Below, piece by piece: positions 31,196 through 43,204 of a DNA stretch of 64,000 bases. Both the position numbers and the translations under genes were made by a program. The stretch lies in NCBI GenBank assembly GCA_021234155.1, contig JAJEKV010000285.1, forward strand, positions 248,001 through 312,000. Direction: 5' to 3'. Origin of the DNA: Isoetes taiwanensis (taxonomy: Eukaryota; Streptophyta; Lycopodiopsida; Isoetales; Isoetaceae). The number at the start of each line of letters is the position of its first letter. Position 1 is the first letter of the stretch. The notes under the pieces are model-generated. The model was given only the letters and a program-made list of their open reading frames with translations, searched no databases and was not told the DNA's origin.

Positions 31196-32572
31196 CATAT
31201 TTATTTATTTATTTATTGTCACACCTTCAGACCCTCAGGTCCATCAGCGAAAATAGAAAACAACAGTATTAATCAACAAAGGCTCACCCTTGGGCGAGCA
31301 AGTTTTCAGCTATCTTATATAGAGCTAATAACTCATTTCTAGATTTCAGATATTCATAAAGATATGCTCCGAGATCTAATGGAGAAAGATCGAATAGCTT
31401 TGATAGAGAGCTACACGTGATATGGTGACTTTCACGTATATACTCAAAGGCCGAGCATCTAATCAAAGCATGGTCTTCATCCTCCACTTGTGCTTCAAAA
31501 CAACATGGGCAGAAATGCAGCTCTTTGGGGATCCCTTGCTCTCGTCCCTTTTCAATCTGCAAAGAATGAGAACTAAGTCTGAATTTAGCAATTAATTGCC
31601 GTTTTTTCCGGCTAAGCTCCATCTTTAGGTAGGCTTGCTCTTCATATACTACCATAGCATTAACTTCTTGTCTATAGAAATTTCGCTTTAGCCCAATATC
31701 ACCAATTGGCCATATCTTCTGTAATGCCCGCTCAATCACATATGCACGCAAACCTACATCTGTAAGTGGGAGATCATTAAGATCCATACCCCAAAAAGCC
31801 ACCCAATCCACCAGGTGAGTATACCACCCTGCATGATGCTGTGTTTGAGATTCTATCAAGGCCTGCTTAGGTATCCTATTATCCCCCATGCTCCGTACCC
31901 TCTGATAGTAGGTAAGAGTTTGAAACAATGCTTCCACCTCCAGTGGATACAATCCCGCCTCTGCTAATAACATCTCATAAGGAGTTTGAACTTTTACCCC
32001 CAGCTCCTCTAGCAGAAATCTCTTCTGTACCTGTTCAATTTCCATCCACTTTGCCCTGGCTAAACCTGGCCCCCAAGCTGGGCAACCATAAAGCACAACT
32101 GTCTGCACCATTACTTTAAACATAAGCCTCCTAAGAGACCAACACCAGATGTTTCTTTGTGCCCGGGCTCGAGGAGAATAATACAAAGCATGGAAACCTC
32201 CAGACACGCGTTTCCCCACCGCCATAGAACACCTGTAGTCATTAGTAAACTCAATCCCCAAATACTTATACCTTTTTACCTGTTCCAGAGTTTCCCCATC
32301 AAGATGCATTACTACTGATTCTCGAGAACCAACGACCATAACTTTAGTCTTAGTTTTATTCACTTTCATGCCAGTTTTCTTGCAAAACTGCTTCAGTACA
32401 TACAACAAACGCTGCAAACCCGTTGCTGTCCTAGAAACAAGTATCACATCATCAGCATAAAGCAAAAGTCTCAGAAAATATTCACCAACCTCCACTCCCA
32501 CATCCGCGTTCATTAACCATGCCTCAATCTCATCAATAAAAAGGCCAAAAAGTGTGGGTGACAGAGGGGCAT
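31196..32572 (-). mobile_element. 5'-truncated LINE, inserted inside copia integrase
   Basis: On the minus strand the element starts inside RT (truncated at about 32572, next to PLSPTLFGLFIDEIEA) and ends in a (TAAA)n tail, seen on the plus strand as TTTATTTATTTATTTATT at 31200-31218. Copia integrase sequence resumes directly on the right. ATATTT occurs at both edges and is a possible short target-site duplication. Confidence 0.85.
31284..32560 (-). pseudogene. LINE reverse transcriptase C-terminal part
   Basis: A long open frame (409 codons from the first Met, open further upstream to the truncation) contains RLLLYADDVILVS with the YADD catalytic box, KTKVMVVGS, VKRYKYLGIEF (thumb), SLRRLMFKVMVQTVVLYGCP and, near the end, a C-C-H-C zinc-finger-like FCPCCFEAQVEDEDHALIRC. 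It is intact over this length but lacks the N-terminal RT, endonuclease and ORF1, so it is a dead-on-arrival copy. It is the same broad family as the LINE scraps at 44383-45305 and 58883-59807, which are more decayed. Confidence 0.9.
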
Positions 32573-33247
32573 TCAGAATATTTGAGGCTGAAGCTGAAAG
32601 AGATACAGGTAAAAAAAATTAAATGTCTTAGATCAGACAGCGGTGGAGAGTTTGCTAATGATGTTTTTAAGAAATACTGTAAAAAACAAGGAATTAAAAG
32701 ACAAGTCACTTGCAGTCATACTCCTTAGCAAAATGGTGTTGCTGAGAGGAAAAATAGATCAATTTTGGATGGAGTAAGATCGATGCTTAAACACTGTGGT
32801 CTGCCTAATTACCTATGGGAGGAAGCTGTGAAAACAGTGACATTGATTCAAAACTTATTGCCTTCATCCAGTCTGCATGGTGGTATAGCTGAACAAATTT
32901 GGAGCAAGAAGGAAGTAAGGTCACATGTTCCAAAACAACTTAGAAAGAAACTAGATGACAGATCCATTTTGGGTTTTCTTGTTGGATATGACAATATGTC
33001 AAAAGGGTATAGAATTTTTGAGCCAACAAAAAGAAGAATATTGGTCAGTAGAGACGTGAGATTCAATGAAGAAATTCTGTACAAAAATAGAGGTGACTTG
33101 GACAGTAGATATAATCTATTTTCTGATGATAACAGCAAGAAAATTGCAATTAGAAATAGTGTAGAAACTGATATAGATGATGATGACAGTGAAATTAAGG
33201 CACAAATGCAAAATGAAGACAATAGCTACTATGGAGAAGAATTATAG
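32573..33247 (+). pseudogene. copia integrase C-terminal half
   Basis: After the LINE, integrase resumes with KCLRSDSGGEF (second catalytic Asp), then QNGVAERKNRSI (catalytic Glu), MLKHCGLPNYLWEEAVKT, RSILGFLVGYDNMSKGYRIF and RRILVSRDVRFNEE. An A-run of eight near 32610 shifts the frame by one. A TAG at 32726-32728 replaces a codon where copia elements have Gln before NG-A-ER-N. The 33048-33247 part is also the start of the tandem 14.5 kb unit. Confidence 0.88.
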
Positions 33248-33484
33248 CCACAAATGCCAGCTGAGACTGAACAAGAGAATAATCATACTAAAGAACAGGA
33301 GAACATTGGAAGAATAAAAACTAGAAGACATACAGAAGCTGAGATTTTGAAAGATGAATTAAAAAGAGAGAATTATGGAAGATATAACACAGGGAAGAGC
33401 AAAAGGTTTCAGAGAGAAGAAATTGAAATAAATGTAATAATGGCTATACTAGAACCAGAAGTACCCAAGGATTTTGAACATGCA
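33248..33484 (+). pseudogene. copia linker between integrase and RT
   Basis: An acidic and basic low-complexity stretch (PAETEQENNHTKEQENIGRI) ends in LEPEVPKDFEHA, the usual start of the copia RT region. The WKEAM-type residues that should follow are replaced by the LINE. Confidence 0.7.
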
Positions 33485-33642
33485 CCGCCATTTTTCTTGA
33501 TTTCCTTGTCCTATTCGATTCAACCCAATTTCTTGATTTGCTGTGCTAATTCATGACAGATTCTGAAGCAATTTGAAGGATCTAGTCTGCCAGCCTTGTA
33601 GGGGCTTTCAATTTCCATGATTCCTCTCACCATTTGCTACAG

Positions 33643-33927
33643 ATGGACACCAAAATCTTCACAATTATCAAACATAATTCCAGATTAACCTGTGGTTTTT
33701 TGAAAGGATCTCCTTCGATACTGGTCTCCGAACAAAATTTCCCTAAAGATCTTTTCATCCTGGAATACTCATTTGTGCCAAGCTCGGTTGAATTTGAAGT
33801 TGAAATTATCGATTCTTGGCTCCAGGAATTCATTGGCAGAAAAGAGGTCTCAGCTTCGGGCATCTTTCATGTGCATTGTGGTTGGAGTGACTCCAAAATT
33901 GTGGTAAAGGTGTATTCTGAGCAATGA
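33643..33927 (+). CDS. small ORF upstream of LINE ORF1
   Basis: A 94-codon frame from MDTKIFTIIKHNSRLT to KVVVYSEQ-like end (KIVVKVYSEQ), open and identical in length in all three copies (33643, 48156, 62621) while most other frames of the LINE are broken. It has no recognised domain. It could be the first part of ORF1 or a separate small protein. Its survival may simply reflect its short length. Confidence 0.4.
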   Translation: MDTKIFTIIKHNSRLTCGFLKGSPSILVSEQNFPKDLFILEYSFVPSSVEFEVEIIDSWLQEFIGRKEVSASGIFHVHCGWSDSKIVVKVYSEQ

Positions 33928-34096
33928 TTCATACTTTAGTATTTGTTTCCTTTCATTTTGGTGTTGAGTCTGGCTTTCCGTCTTCTTAATTTTAGATTTG
34001 CTCGTTCCCCTGTTTTTTCCCTGCCTTTTGATTTCCCCTCCTGCTATTTCGCACATTTTCATTCTGCTTTTGTAGTTTTCCCCTGATTCCTTCTGG

Positions 34097-36580
34097 ATGG
34101 ATCTTATAAACAAAAATTACCCTAAATTTCTTTCCATTCTTCACGCTTTTGCTGATTTCGAGCCCTCTGACCGCTCCGAGCTCCTCAAGCAGTTAAGGTC
34201 TTTTCAAGATAACCCAAAAAATTTCATTTTCTTTGGTGACTTTGCTAACTCTTTCAATGGACAGTCTTCTATAGATCCTCTGTCTTTCAAAGTTCCTTGC
34301 TGGGACAATTTGTCTAAAGATCCCGATTTCAGAGGCCAATTGCCATGCATGGACCCTGCTCTTCAAATTCCCATTTCTTATGGTGAAAAAAGATCGGATC
34401 AACAGAAGTACCCGGACGAGTCTCTTGATAAGGCCCTCGGAACAATTCGCCCATTCAAGCCCCCTCTCAGTGCCAAAAAATCCGACGTCTTCAATGGTAT
34501 TTCTTTGGATCTACCCTCTCTTCATGCAAAATTGAATTCTTTTCATGATTCTGCTATTATTGGTAAAAGTTAATAAGCATGGTATCAAGCTAGATAAACT
34601 CTGGGCTTTTTGCTTGAACCTTCACAAAGGAATTATGATCAACGCGGTCTATTGGCTACAATCTCCCTATGTTATGATTGAGTGTGGTAACAAAAGAACT
34701 GCCAATCTTTTGCTCAATCATGGTCCCCTGGCTTTTGAATCCTTTTAGCTCACCTTCCTCAAATGGGATCCCAAATTTGAGGTAGCTAACCTGGACAATC
34801 TGTGTGTAGCCTCGACCACTCTTCATGGCCTGAATCCATTTTATTGGAATGAAGATTGTCTTAAATTGCTTTTTGGTTCAATTGGATCTTATATATGCAC
34901 GGAATATTCTCCCTATAGACCACCTCGATCCATTGTCCAGATTGACATTTCCAAGGATGTTCCTCTTCAAATCCCCTTTCTTGATGTGTTTGGCCAAAAA
35001 ACCTTTCTTTCTTTAAGATGGTCTGGACTGCCACCTCATTGCTAAAACTGTAAGGTCAGACACTTCTGGTATGAGTCTTGCAAGGAGATAACACCTAATT
35101 CTGCCAAGAATAAGAGTACTCTTACAAATCTAACTGATAATATGGAAGTCAATCAGCAAGTCAATCAACAAGTCAACCAGATGGTCAACAATAGTCAGGT
35201 GGTCAATGGACAGCAGAAGGGACAAAATTCAAAAGGCTTAGCACTTGATTATGTTTCTCCAAGTATAACCAGGGATCTTGACATTCCAAGTATCATCTCC
35301 AAGGACAATAAGTTTCAATGGACTAAGGTCAATGGAAGATATAAAAGAATTCAGGTTCACAACTCGTTCAGATTGAGAGACATATAGGTTCACAAAGTGG
35401 ATACAGTTGAGGCATCTAACGTAAAGAATAAAGTTCAAGCTGAATACTGGAAATCCTCCTTTACTGGAAAGAGTTCTTCACAGCAAATCAAGGTGTTGCA
35501 TAATGCTGAATCTTCAGCAAAAAACATAGACAATGTCAACAATCTTCATGACACCTTGAACAAGATTATTATGGATGCCAAAAGTTCTGGGAAAAATAGT
35601 GGTTCATTAAACAAGAAAACCAAACATGGTAAGGTCTTGAAACAGGTCTGTTTAAATAGTGAGCAGCTGCCTTGTGATGAAATTGATCCTAAAGATACCT
35701 TGGTGGAAGTTGTTCCTGCTCCAGCTTCTGCTAAAGCAAGAGTTCATGCAATCTCATCAATCCTGTTGAGAAGATTAATGCCACATGTAATCTTCCTCAA
35801 GAAGATTCAAGGGACAGCACCAACCAAATAATTGGTAATACCAACCAATTCCAGGTATTGGCTAACCTTAATTCTGAGTTAGATCTGGATATATTATTGA
35901 GCAATTCACTTGATGGTAAAAACAACCACTGCCAATCTCCTATTATTGATCTTTCTCCAGCTTCTGATCCCTTTCTTCCTCCACCCTCCATTACAGCTAA
36001 TGATATTGCTGACCAATTGGCATCTTTGCGAGAGGGACTTAGCTCTCAAACTCGCTTGTCATTGGAACCTTATGGATGAAGAAATTGTGCAAGATACTCT
36101 AGATAGGGACTTGTTTTCCCCAAATCTTAATAATGGCCAAGATTCTTGTGAGAAGGTTATATTCAATTTTGAAGATTCCAGTTATGCTATGAAGGGAGCT
36201 CAAAATGTGGTTCTTTGATATATCAGATCAGGTTTCTTCTCTTCCTATTTGTCCTGTTATTTTGGATAAGCCTATAAATAGAATTGAACACTCCCCTTGT
36301 AGAAATAAAATGTTTGAAGTCATCCCTGTGGGGGGGGGGTCTCTGAGGCTAGTGATGAAGAAATTGACAAGGAAAACTGGGATGGTGACAAATTTCTTGC
36401 TGACTGCCCCTCTGTTGAGGTTATTTCCAAGCCTAAATCCCCTCGTGCTAAAACCTTGGCAAAGTCCAAAAAGTACGACACTCCCCTTGCTGAGCTAATT
36501 AATTTGCATAATACCCCAGCTGCCAATACCAGAAGTAAAATTAAAAGGGGGAGGAAAAAAAAGAAACTTAACAGACTCTA
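34097..36580 (+). pseudogene. LINE ORF1 (DUF4283-like, nucleic-acid binding), copy 1
   Basis: The stretch starts MDLINKNYPKFLSILHAFAD and runs 158 codons. It continues in another frame after a shift near 34565 (KLWAFCLNLHKGIMINAVYW, YVMIECGNKRTANLLL) with LTFLKWDPKFEVANLDNL and ALRWSGLPPH-type DUF4283 landmarks. A knuckle-like NCKVRHFWYESC follows at about 35045-35085, then a Gln/Asn-rich repeat (VNQQVNQQVNQMVNNSQ) and a low-complexity tail. Stops at about 34747, 35043 and 35385 break it. Plant L1-type ORF1 proteins coat the element RNA. Confidence 0.75.
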
Positions 36581-36625
36581 ATCCCTTGGTCTGTCCATTT
36601 CTTCCTGTCTTCTTTAGGCTTCAAA

Positions 36626-39600
36626 ATGAGGATTCTCTCTTGGAATGTCAGGGGTATTAAAGGCCCTATTAAGAGGAGAAGAGCTATCTCCTAAATCAGG
36701 AATTACAATGCTGATATAATTCTACTCTAGGAAGTTAAGCTTCCTAAATTTGAGATCTCCAATCTTGGTGATTGGATTTATCCTGGATCCTCCTCCACCT
36801 GGATCGAGGCCTCTGCTAGAAGTGGGGGAATTATCATGATTTGGAAAAATCTGAAGCATCTCTCCTTCTTTAATTCCCCTTCCAGAATGTGGCAAGCTGT
36901 TACCTTTCAATTTCAAGACTCTGTGTTTGGAATTATTAATATATATGCCTCCACTAGCCCGAAGGATAGGGAATTGCTTTGGCCTGAAATTAACCTTTGG
37001 ATGCAAAATAATCCTAATTCAGATTGGATTGTTGGGGGTGACTTCAATAATACCCCCTCTTGGAATATGAAGCTTGGTAATAATCTTAACATGTCCACTC
37101 TTGAGAGAAGTAATTGGGAGGCCTTCATTTCTGATTCTTCTCTTGTCTATGTTCCCTCTTCCACTGCTTCCTTTACATGGTCAAATAAGCAGAAGGGTGG
37201 CTCTTGACAGATTCTATGTATGTAGTCCAAACTCTTGTCTTTGGGATGATTGTTATGTCACTAGTGATGAAAGGAATATTATCTCGGACCATCAGCCCCA
37301 ATTCGTATGCACTAGACATTTAACTCAAATTCCTAGGGATGGTAATGTGTCCTATAAATTTAACTGTGCTCTTCTTTAGAGTGAATCCTTTGTGAGGGAT
37401 TTCAAAGATTTCTATCTTCACATTCCTGAAGACTGTAATCAGCAATCTATGAAAAGATTTTATGGTAAAATTAAAAGGATCAAAAGCTGGATTAAGGATT
37501 GGTCAAAAAGCAGGCATATGGCCAAAATTAATGAGAAAGAGCACTTGCTTTCCAAAATGAGAGATATCAGATCTCTCCTTCAGGAGGATCCTTATAATCT
37601 AAATCTGCAACTTGGTGAGGAGCTGATTGAGAACTATCTTAAAAGCATTGAGGAAGTTGAAGCCAAAAGCTCAACAATCAAATGCAAGATAAAGTTTAAT
37701 AAAGACATGGATTGTGGCAGCTCCAGATTCTTTTTCAAAATGGCTAAGGTCAGACTCCTAAGAAATTCAATCACTCATGTTAGAACTGATGTAGGGTTAT
37801 CTTTAGATGATCCTAAGCTTATCAAATCCTTCTTTCAAGATAGCTATGCCTCCCTTTTCTCCAAAGTTTCTGCTCAGCATATTGACTCTGTCAAAGAAAA
37901 GAATTTTTTTGATCTGCTGGAATGTGATTCCTTCTTCCATTGATTCTATGGAGGAGTCTATTGTTGCCCCTCCTGGTGAGGATGAGATCTTTAAGGTTCT
38001 TAGATCCTTTGGTAAAGGTAAGTCTCCTGGACCAGATGGCCTTCCAAGTGAATTTTATATTCACTTTTGGGATATTCTCAAATCTGACATTATCTCTATG
38101 GTTAAAGGTTTTTGGGAAGTTAGTTATCTTCATCCATCTATCTCAACTGGTTTCATTACTCTTATCCCTAAAGTAGATAATCCATCTGCTTTCTCGGATT
38201 GGAGGCATATCTCCCTAACCAACACCTCTTAAAAAATCTGTGCCAAAATTATTGCAAATAGAATCAAGGCTTATTTGCAGAAAAATATCTCTCATTATCA
38301 GTCTGCCTTCTTATCTAATAGATTCATTTTGGACAATTACATCACTGCTATGGAAGGCCTTCACTGGAACAGAATCTCCAATCAAAACTGTGTGCTTTTA
38401 AAGCTTGATTTCAAGAGAGCTTTTGATACTGTTAGATGGGATTTCCTTGATCTTGCTCTATCTAAATTTGGTTTTCATCCCAAACTTAAGCTTATGATTC
38501 ATGGATTGAATGCCAATTCTAACTCTGCTATCATTCTAAATGGATCCCCTTCTCACTTCTTTCCTTTAGCTCGAGGTGTTAGACAAGGCTGCCCTCTTGC
38601 TCCCTATCTATTTTTTTATTGTGGCTGAAATGCTTACAAGGGCTGTCTTACATTTCAAAGATCTTGGAAAAGTTAAGGGTCTCAAAATGCCAAACAGTGA
38701 GGAGTTTCTCACCATCTCACAATATCTTTGATGATACTTTTGCCTTTTTGGATGCTGATATCTCCAACATCGAAGTTTTTCTTGAGATCATCAAGCAATT
38801 CTCAGCTGCCTCTGGTGTCCATTTAAATTTGGCCAAATGTGTGATTATTGAGGATAAAATTCAGCCAAATTTTGCTGATATCAAGGTTCTTAATTGCAAT
38901 CAAGCCTCCACTTTGCTGGGAATGCCTCTGTCTCTTAATCTTAGCTTAAAAGGTCTTTGGCAGCCTATCATTGACAGAATTAAGAAAAAACTAATTAACT
39001 TTAGAGGGGGATTATCCTTTGCTGGCAGAACTTTAATTGCTAATTCTGTTCTAGCTAGTTCTCAATTTATTTCTCTTCTGCTCTAGTGGCTCCCAAGACT
39101 GTTTATTCTGAGATTGAGAAAATAATTAGAAGATTTGTGTGGAAGGGATCTCATTTAGTAAGCTGGAAGTACATTACCAAGCCTAAAAAATATGGTGGCT
39201 TAGGTTGCACAAATCTTCATTTGCAGGCCTGTGCTCTAGCTGGAAAATATATATGGAAGTCCTTTATTAATAATTCAAGCCCATCTTCTCAGTTTATTAG
39301 CTATTGGCTCTCATGCTCTCACCCTGATGGTCATCCTTCAATTGGTCATATTTTACCTGATTCTTGCTTCAATGTTTTCCATGCTGGTGCTAATACTTCC
39401 CCTCTTATGAGGAACATTATTATGGCTTGGAATAAAGTTCAATCTGGCTTTGACTATGCTGCTCCTCAAGATCTTAACCTGCAAATGACAATTTTCTGGA
39501 ACCTCATTCTGAAGAATCATCCAAGTAAAGTCTTGGCTCTGAGACATCCAAGGATCTACAAGAAGTGGTCTGACTTTGGTTTCCATTTCTTAAGTGACCT

Positions 39601-40417
39601 TTACATCAATAACAAATTAATTTCTTGGACTTCTTTGAGAAATATCATACAGGGTACTTCAAGTGACAAAAAGATTTATCTACATATTAAATCAATTCTT
39701 CCTCAGTCTGGCTGAATAATGTTGTTCCTAAGGCAACTAACTGGAGCCTTGAAGGTAAATGCCATTACAAGATTAGTAAGATCTACTCAGCCATTAATAG
39801 ATCTAATGTCCCCTCCAAGGCAATATCTAAATGGTCTATCTCTGAGGAGGAAGGCTCTCTTTCATGAGATTTGGAAGTCTTACTGTTTTCCAAAGGTAAA
39901 CTTCTTCATTTGGCTTCTGGCCAATAAAAGTATACCAAACTTACAAATGCTTTCCAATAGGAATGATGATATCTCTGTCCTGTGCCATCTTGGATGCAGT
40001 TTGGATGAAAATCTTGAACATATATTCCTTTGTCCTAAACTCAATCCTTTTTTGTCTTGGTTTAATGATAAGATGGGTTATCTTTTCCCCAACAAGATCC
40101 CGGGTAATTTATTGTCATATATTCAAAATAACTATGTCTTTGCTAATACTATTATGTTTATTGCTCTTTGGAATGTCTGGAAAGCAAGGAATAGAGTTGT
40201 TTATGGTTTCTCAACCTTTTGGATTAAGATGCACTTTCAACTTGATGTTGAATCCACTGCCCCAGCACACAAAAGAAAATTTGCTGAAAAGTATAACAGA
40301 AAATGGGACTCAATTGGTCTATTCAGGGGGTCTTTTGATTTATTTGCATCCAATTTAAATGTCATTAATTCTAATTTTGCTTTTTGTGATGATGCTAGCT
40401 TACTTGAGGATATGTAA
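36626..40417 (+). pseudogene. LINE ORF2 (endonuclease and RT), copy 1
   Basis: It starts MRILSWNVRGIKGPIKRRRA (APE endonuclease). EVKLPKF follows a TAG (36728-36730), then IVGGDFNNTP and ISDHQP. The RT has GKSPGPDGLPSEFYIHFW, GFITLIPKVDN, LLKLDFKRAFDTVRWDFLDL and GVRQGCPLAPYLF. The catalytic Y-A-D-D is destroyed in this copy: CAATATCTTTGATGAT at about 38721 replaces CAATATGCTGATGAT of copy 2. A TAA at about 38230 (TTAAAAAATC for TTACAAAATC) is also copy-1 specific. Near the end is a zf-RVT block (FPKVNFFIWLLANKSIPN, C-x-L-x-C, H-IFLCP). Inactive. Confidence 0.92.
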
Positions 40418-41196
40418 GGAGAGCTTGGGGGAGATGGGGGATAATCTTTTCAAAAAGGATGTTGGCCATGATCTAAGTTTGTTCTTCAGCAAACTTACTA
40501 TGAATGAGTCAGATTTATGCAAAAAGACAACTTTAGCTGGAATATTCTGTAGAGAAGTGGTTCAGGTGTATTGTATGTTCGACTTCCTTTCTATGTACCA
40601 CTACTTTATGTCAAGGGATCAGTTTTCAGGGAGCAGTACTATACACACAAATTGTTGGCAGACCTATATGGCTCTTTGCTTTGCTTAAGTGAGACTGATC
40701 TCTCTTGCTTTGATGAAGTTGCTGAGCAGTGATGATTCCTATTCTTTTGGATCTGCTGCCTCTTTCTATTCTTACTTTAACTCCAAGCTTGACTCCCTGT
40801 GCCTTTAAACTGCCTAGCCTTTATCAACACTCCTTGCTTCATTTTCTATCCTGCTGGCCATCAATTGCTCAATTTTATCTCCTAATCTGGCTCGGATTTT
40901 GGTTGCTTTTTATAGGTGCTGACAAGGTCCAATTTTGGTTGGGGTCGTGATTACTCTCCTTTCACTTGAAGACTGTTACATACTAGCTGATTTCTCTTTA
41001 TTGGTCAACACTGTATTCTTCAGACTTGACTTGCTTTATTTACTTATTGACTATATCTCCTCCTCTCCTGATGGAAGGTTATAGTTAAAGACCTTTGCTA
41101 AAATGTATTCTGCTGGTCTAAGCAGATCTATGTATTGTTTTTCTTGAATAATGGAAAAATCTACTCTTACTCTAAAAAAAATAAAATAAAAAAAAA
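40418..41196 (+). other. LINE 3' region and A-rich tail, copy 1
   Basis: No conserved domain is visible between the ORF2 stop and the tail, only short hydrophobic open stretches. The tail is preceded by AATGGAAAAATCTACTC and is A-rich with T interruptions. Confidence 0.6.
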
Positions 41197-41870
41197 TGAA
41201 ATCCTTTGAAAGGACAGGAACCTATGATGTTGTGGAAAAGCCCAAGGGATGAAATATTGTTGGAAACAAATGGATCTTTAAGGTCAAGCTAGGAAATGAT
41301 GGAGAACAAAAATACAAGGCAAGGTTAGTAGCACAAGGTTTTTCACAGAAAAAAGGAATAGACTTTGAAGAAATATTTTTACCTATTGTTAAGCTCACTA
41401 GCTTGAGAATTCTACTAGCATTTGCTAATGCATTAAACCTAGAAGTGCATCATATGGATGTACAAACTGCATTTTTGAATGCAAAGCTAGATGAAGAAAT
41501 TTACATGCAGGAGGCACCAGGATTTAAGCATGGAGAAAATAAAGTATGGAGATTGAAGAAAGCAGTCTATGGGTTGAAGCAATCACCAAGGCAATGGTAC
41601 TTGTGCATTGATGGATTCCTTAAGGAACAAAACTTTGAGAAGTTGCAAAATGATGGCAATTTGTATATATTTCGAGACAAAGGTAATTTTTGCATTATTG
41701 CCTTGTATGTAGATGATAACATCATTAAATTGTTTGAATCATTGCAAGGAAGTACTGAGTAACAGATTCAACATGACTGATTTAGGGGACTCAAAAGGTT
41801 TCTTGGTATGGAGGTTTATAGAGATCGAAAGAGTCATAAAATAATACTCACTCAAAGCAATAATATACAG
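41197..41870 (+). pseudogene. copia reverse transcriptase, copy 1
   Basis: KSFERTGTYDVVEKPKG, then a TGA (41250-41252) in place of a likely CGA, NIVGNKWIFKVKLG, YKARLVAQGFSQKKGIDFEE, HHMDVQTAFLNAKLDEEIYM, VWRLKKAVYGLKQSPRQWYL and ALYVDDNII (catalytic YVDD). A 14-bp loss just after YVDDNII (near 41725) shifts the frame relative to copy 2. It replicates the element when intact. Confidence 0.92.
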
Positions 41871-41939
41871 GGAATGTTATAAAAATTTGGACTGACAGAA
41901 TGTAACAGTGTAAGATCTCCATGAGCCACAGGTTTAAAG

Positions 41940-42668
41940 TTGTCTACTGATATGAGCCCAAAGAATGATAGTGAACGACTGGAAATGACAAAGTACCCAT
42001 ATCGTGAACTAGTAGGTTGTTTGCTTTATGTTGCAAACTGTTGCAGACCAGACATAGCCTATAGTGTAAATTTATTGAGCAGATTTGGCACTGACCTAGG
42101 GAAACAACATTGGCTTGCAGCTAAGAGGGTGTTAAGATATCTGAAGGGAACATTAAATGAAAGGCTTACATTTTCAAATAGGAATTTGGAACTTGCGGCT
42201 TATTAGGATCTTTGTTGGGGAGGTGATAGAGATTCTAGACAATCAACCTCAGGATATATTCTCAAAGTAGGAGGAAGTTGTGTTGCTTGGAGAAGCAAAA
42301 AACAAGGATGTGTTGCTATGTCCACAACAGAGGCAGAATATAATGTTGCCTCTCTAACAGCTAGAGAAGTTATCTGGGCAAGGAGAATACTGAATGAAAT
42401 TGGTGCTACTCAAAAGGACCCTACAGTACTGTACATTAATAAGTTGAGCTGCTTAGCTATTACAAAAAACCCAATGCTTCATGAAAGAACTAAGCACATT
42501 GAAATTCATATACACTATGTCAGAGATATGGTAGCAGAAGGTTTTATCAAAGTTGAGTATAAATGTACAGAAGATCAAATTGCAGACATATTTACAAAGG
42601 TTCTATCAGTTAACAGATTCATAAAGTTACAAAGGGAACTTGGTATACAAGCAGTTCATCAGGAATAA
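41940..42668 (+). pseudogene. copia RNase H, copy 1
   Basis: PYRELVGCLLYVANCCRPDI, WLAAKRVLRYLKGTLNE, STSGYILKVGGSCVAWRSKK, MSTTEAEYNVASLTAREVIW and HERTKHIEIHIHYVRDMV are the copia RNase H landmarks. The first catalytic block SDADWG of copy 2 is changed here to a stop-containing TATTAGGATCTTTGTTGGGG (about 42200-42220). The usual DN-SA box reads INKLSCLAITKNP. Confidence 0.92.
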
Positions 42669-42676
42669 ATTCGTTC

Positions 42677-42688
42677 ATGAAAGGAGAA
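42677..42688 (+). promoter_or_regulatory. polypurine tract of the copia element
   Basis: GAAAGGAGAA directly before the TGTGAG start of the 3' LTR. It is the plus-strand primer site. Confidence 0.8.
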
Positions 42689-43200
42689 TGTGAGAAATAA
42701 TTCATGATCGAATTTATAGTGGTTGAAGAATTAGGTCAAATATTAGCTTGACCTATTATTTGCATGGTTTCAACCATCGAATAGGATATTATAACTATAT
42801 GGTATTTAAATCAATGGTTACAATAGTTATATTATTCGAGATGGTTGAAGACAAAAAATAGCAGGAAGATCTCGGTCAACTAGCTTCACAATAGGTGGAC
42901 CTGATACCGGAATGGCAGTCCAAAACCGACTCCGGTCGGTTAGGATCCATTCTGATAAAAACACAAAGAGCATGATTGATTTGTAGGCTTCGATCTGTAG
43001 ATCATTGTGGAGGCAGATTCCCTGTATTAAACCAGGTTCAACATTATATTATTTAATGTGAACAAGTGGTCTCTTATATTGATTGTGATCAATATAGTTT
43101 GAATGGTTATAGTGATATGAATTATGCTTCAATTTGTCTAGTTAAAAGAAGTTTTACTTGACATATTTGATATCTAATATTTGCTGCTTATTTTCTAACA
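42689..43200 (+). repeat. 3' LTR of the copia element (512 bp)
   Basis: TGTGAG start after the polypurine tract, TTTTCTAACA end, then the TTACC duplication at 43201-43205. Confidence 0.93.
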
Positions 43201-43204
43201 TTAC

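Larger units (their letters stand above)
33485..41196 (+). mobile_element. near full-length LINE inserted in copia RT, copy 1
   Basis: The insertion lies between copia DFEHA (33484) and copia MKSFERTGTYDVV (about 41197). It has ORF1 (DUF4283-like plus knuckle), ORF2 (APE endonuclease, RT, zf-RVT) and an A-rich tail (AAAAAAATAAAATAAAAAAAA). No clear target-site duplication is seen. A few copia codons are missing, so a small target deletion is likely. About 7.7 kb. Confidence 0.92.
28895..43200 (+). mobile_element. Ty1/copia element with nested LINEs
   Basis: Two LTRs begin TGTGAGAAATAATTCATG and end TTTTCTAACA. TTACC flanks both outer ends (28890-28894 and 43201-43205). A primer site, gag, protease, integrase, RT, RNase H and polypurine tract lie between in copia order (integrase before RT). 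The LTRs differ at roughly a dozen positions in the first 300 bp plus a 58-bp block present only in the 5' LTR, so the insertion is not very recent. It was then hit by a minus-strand LINE (31196-32572) and a plus-strand LINE (33485-41196). Without these the element is about 5.2 kb, a normal copia size. Confidence 0.93.
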
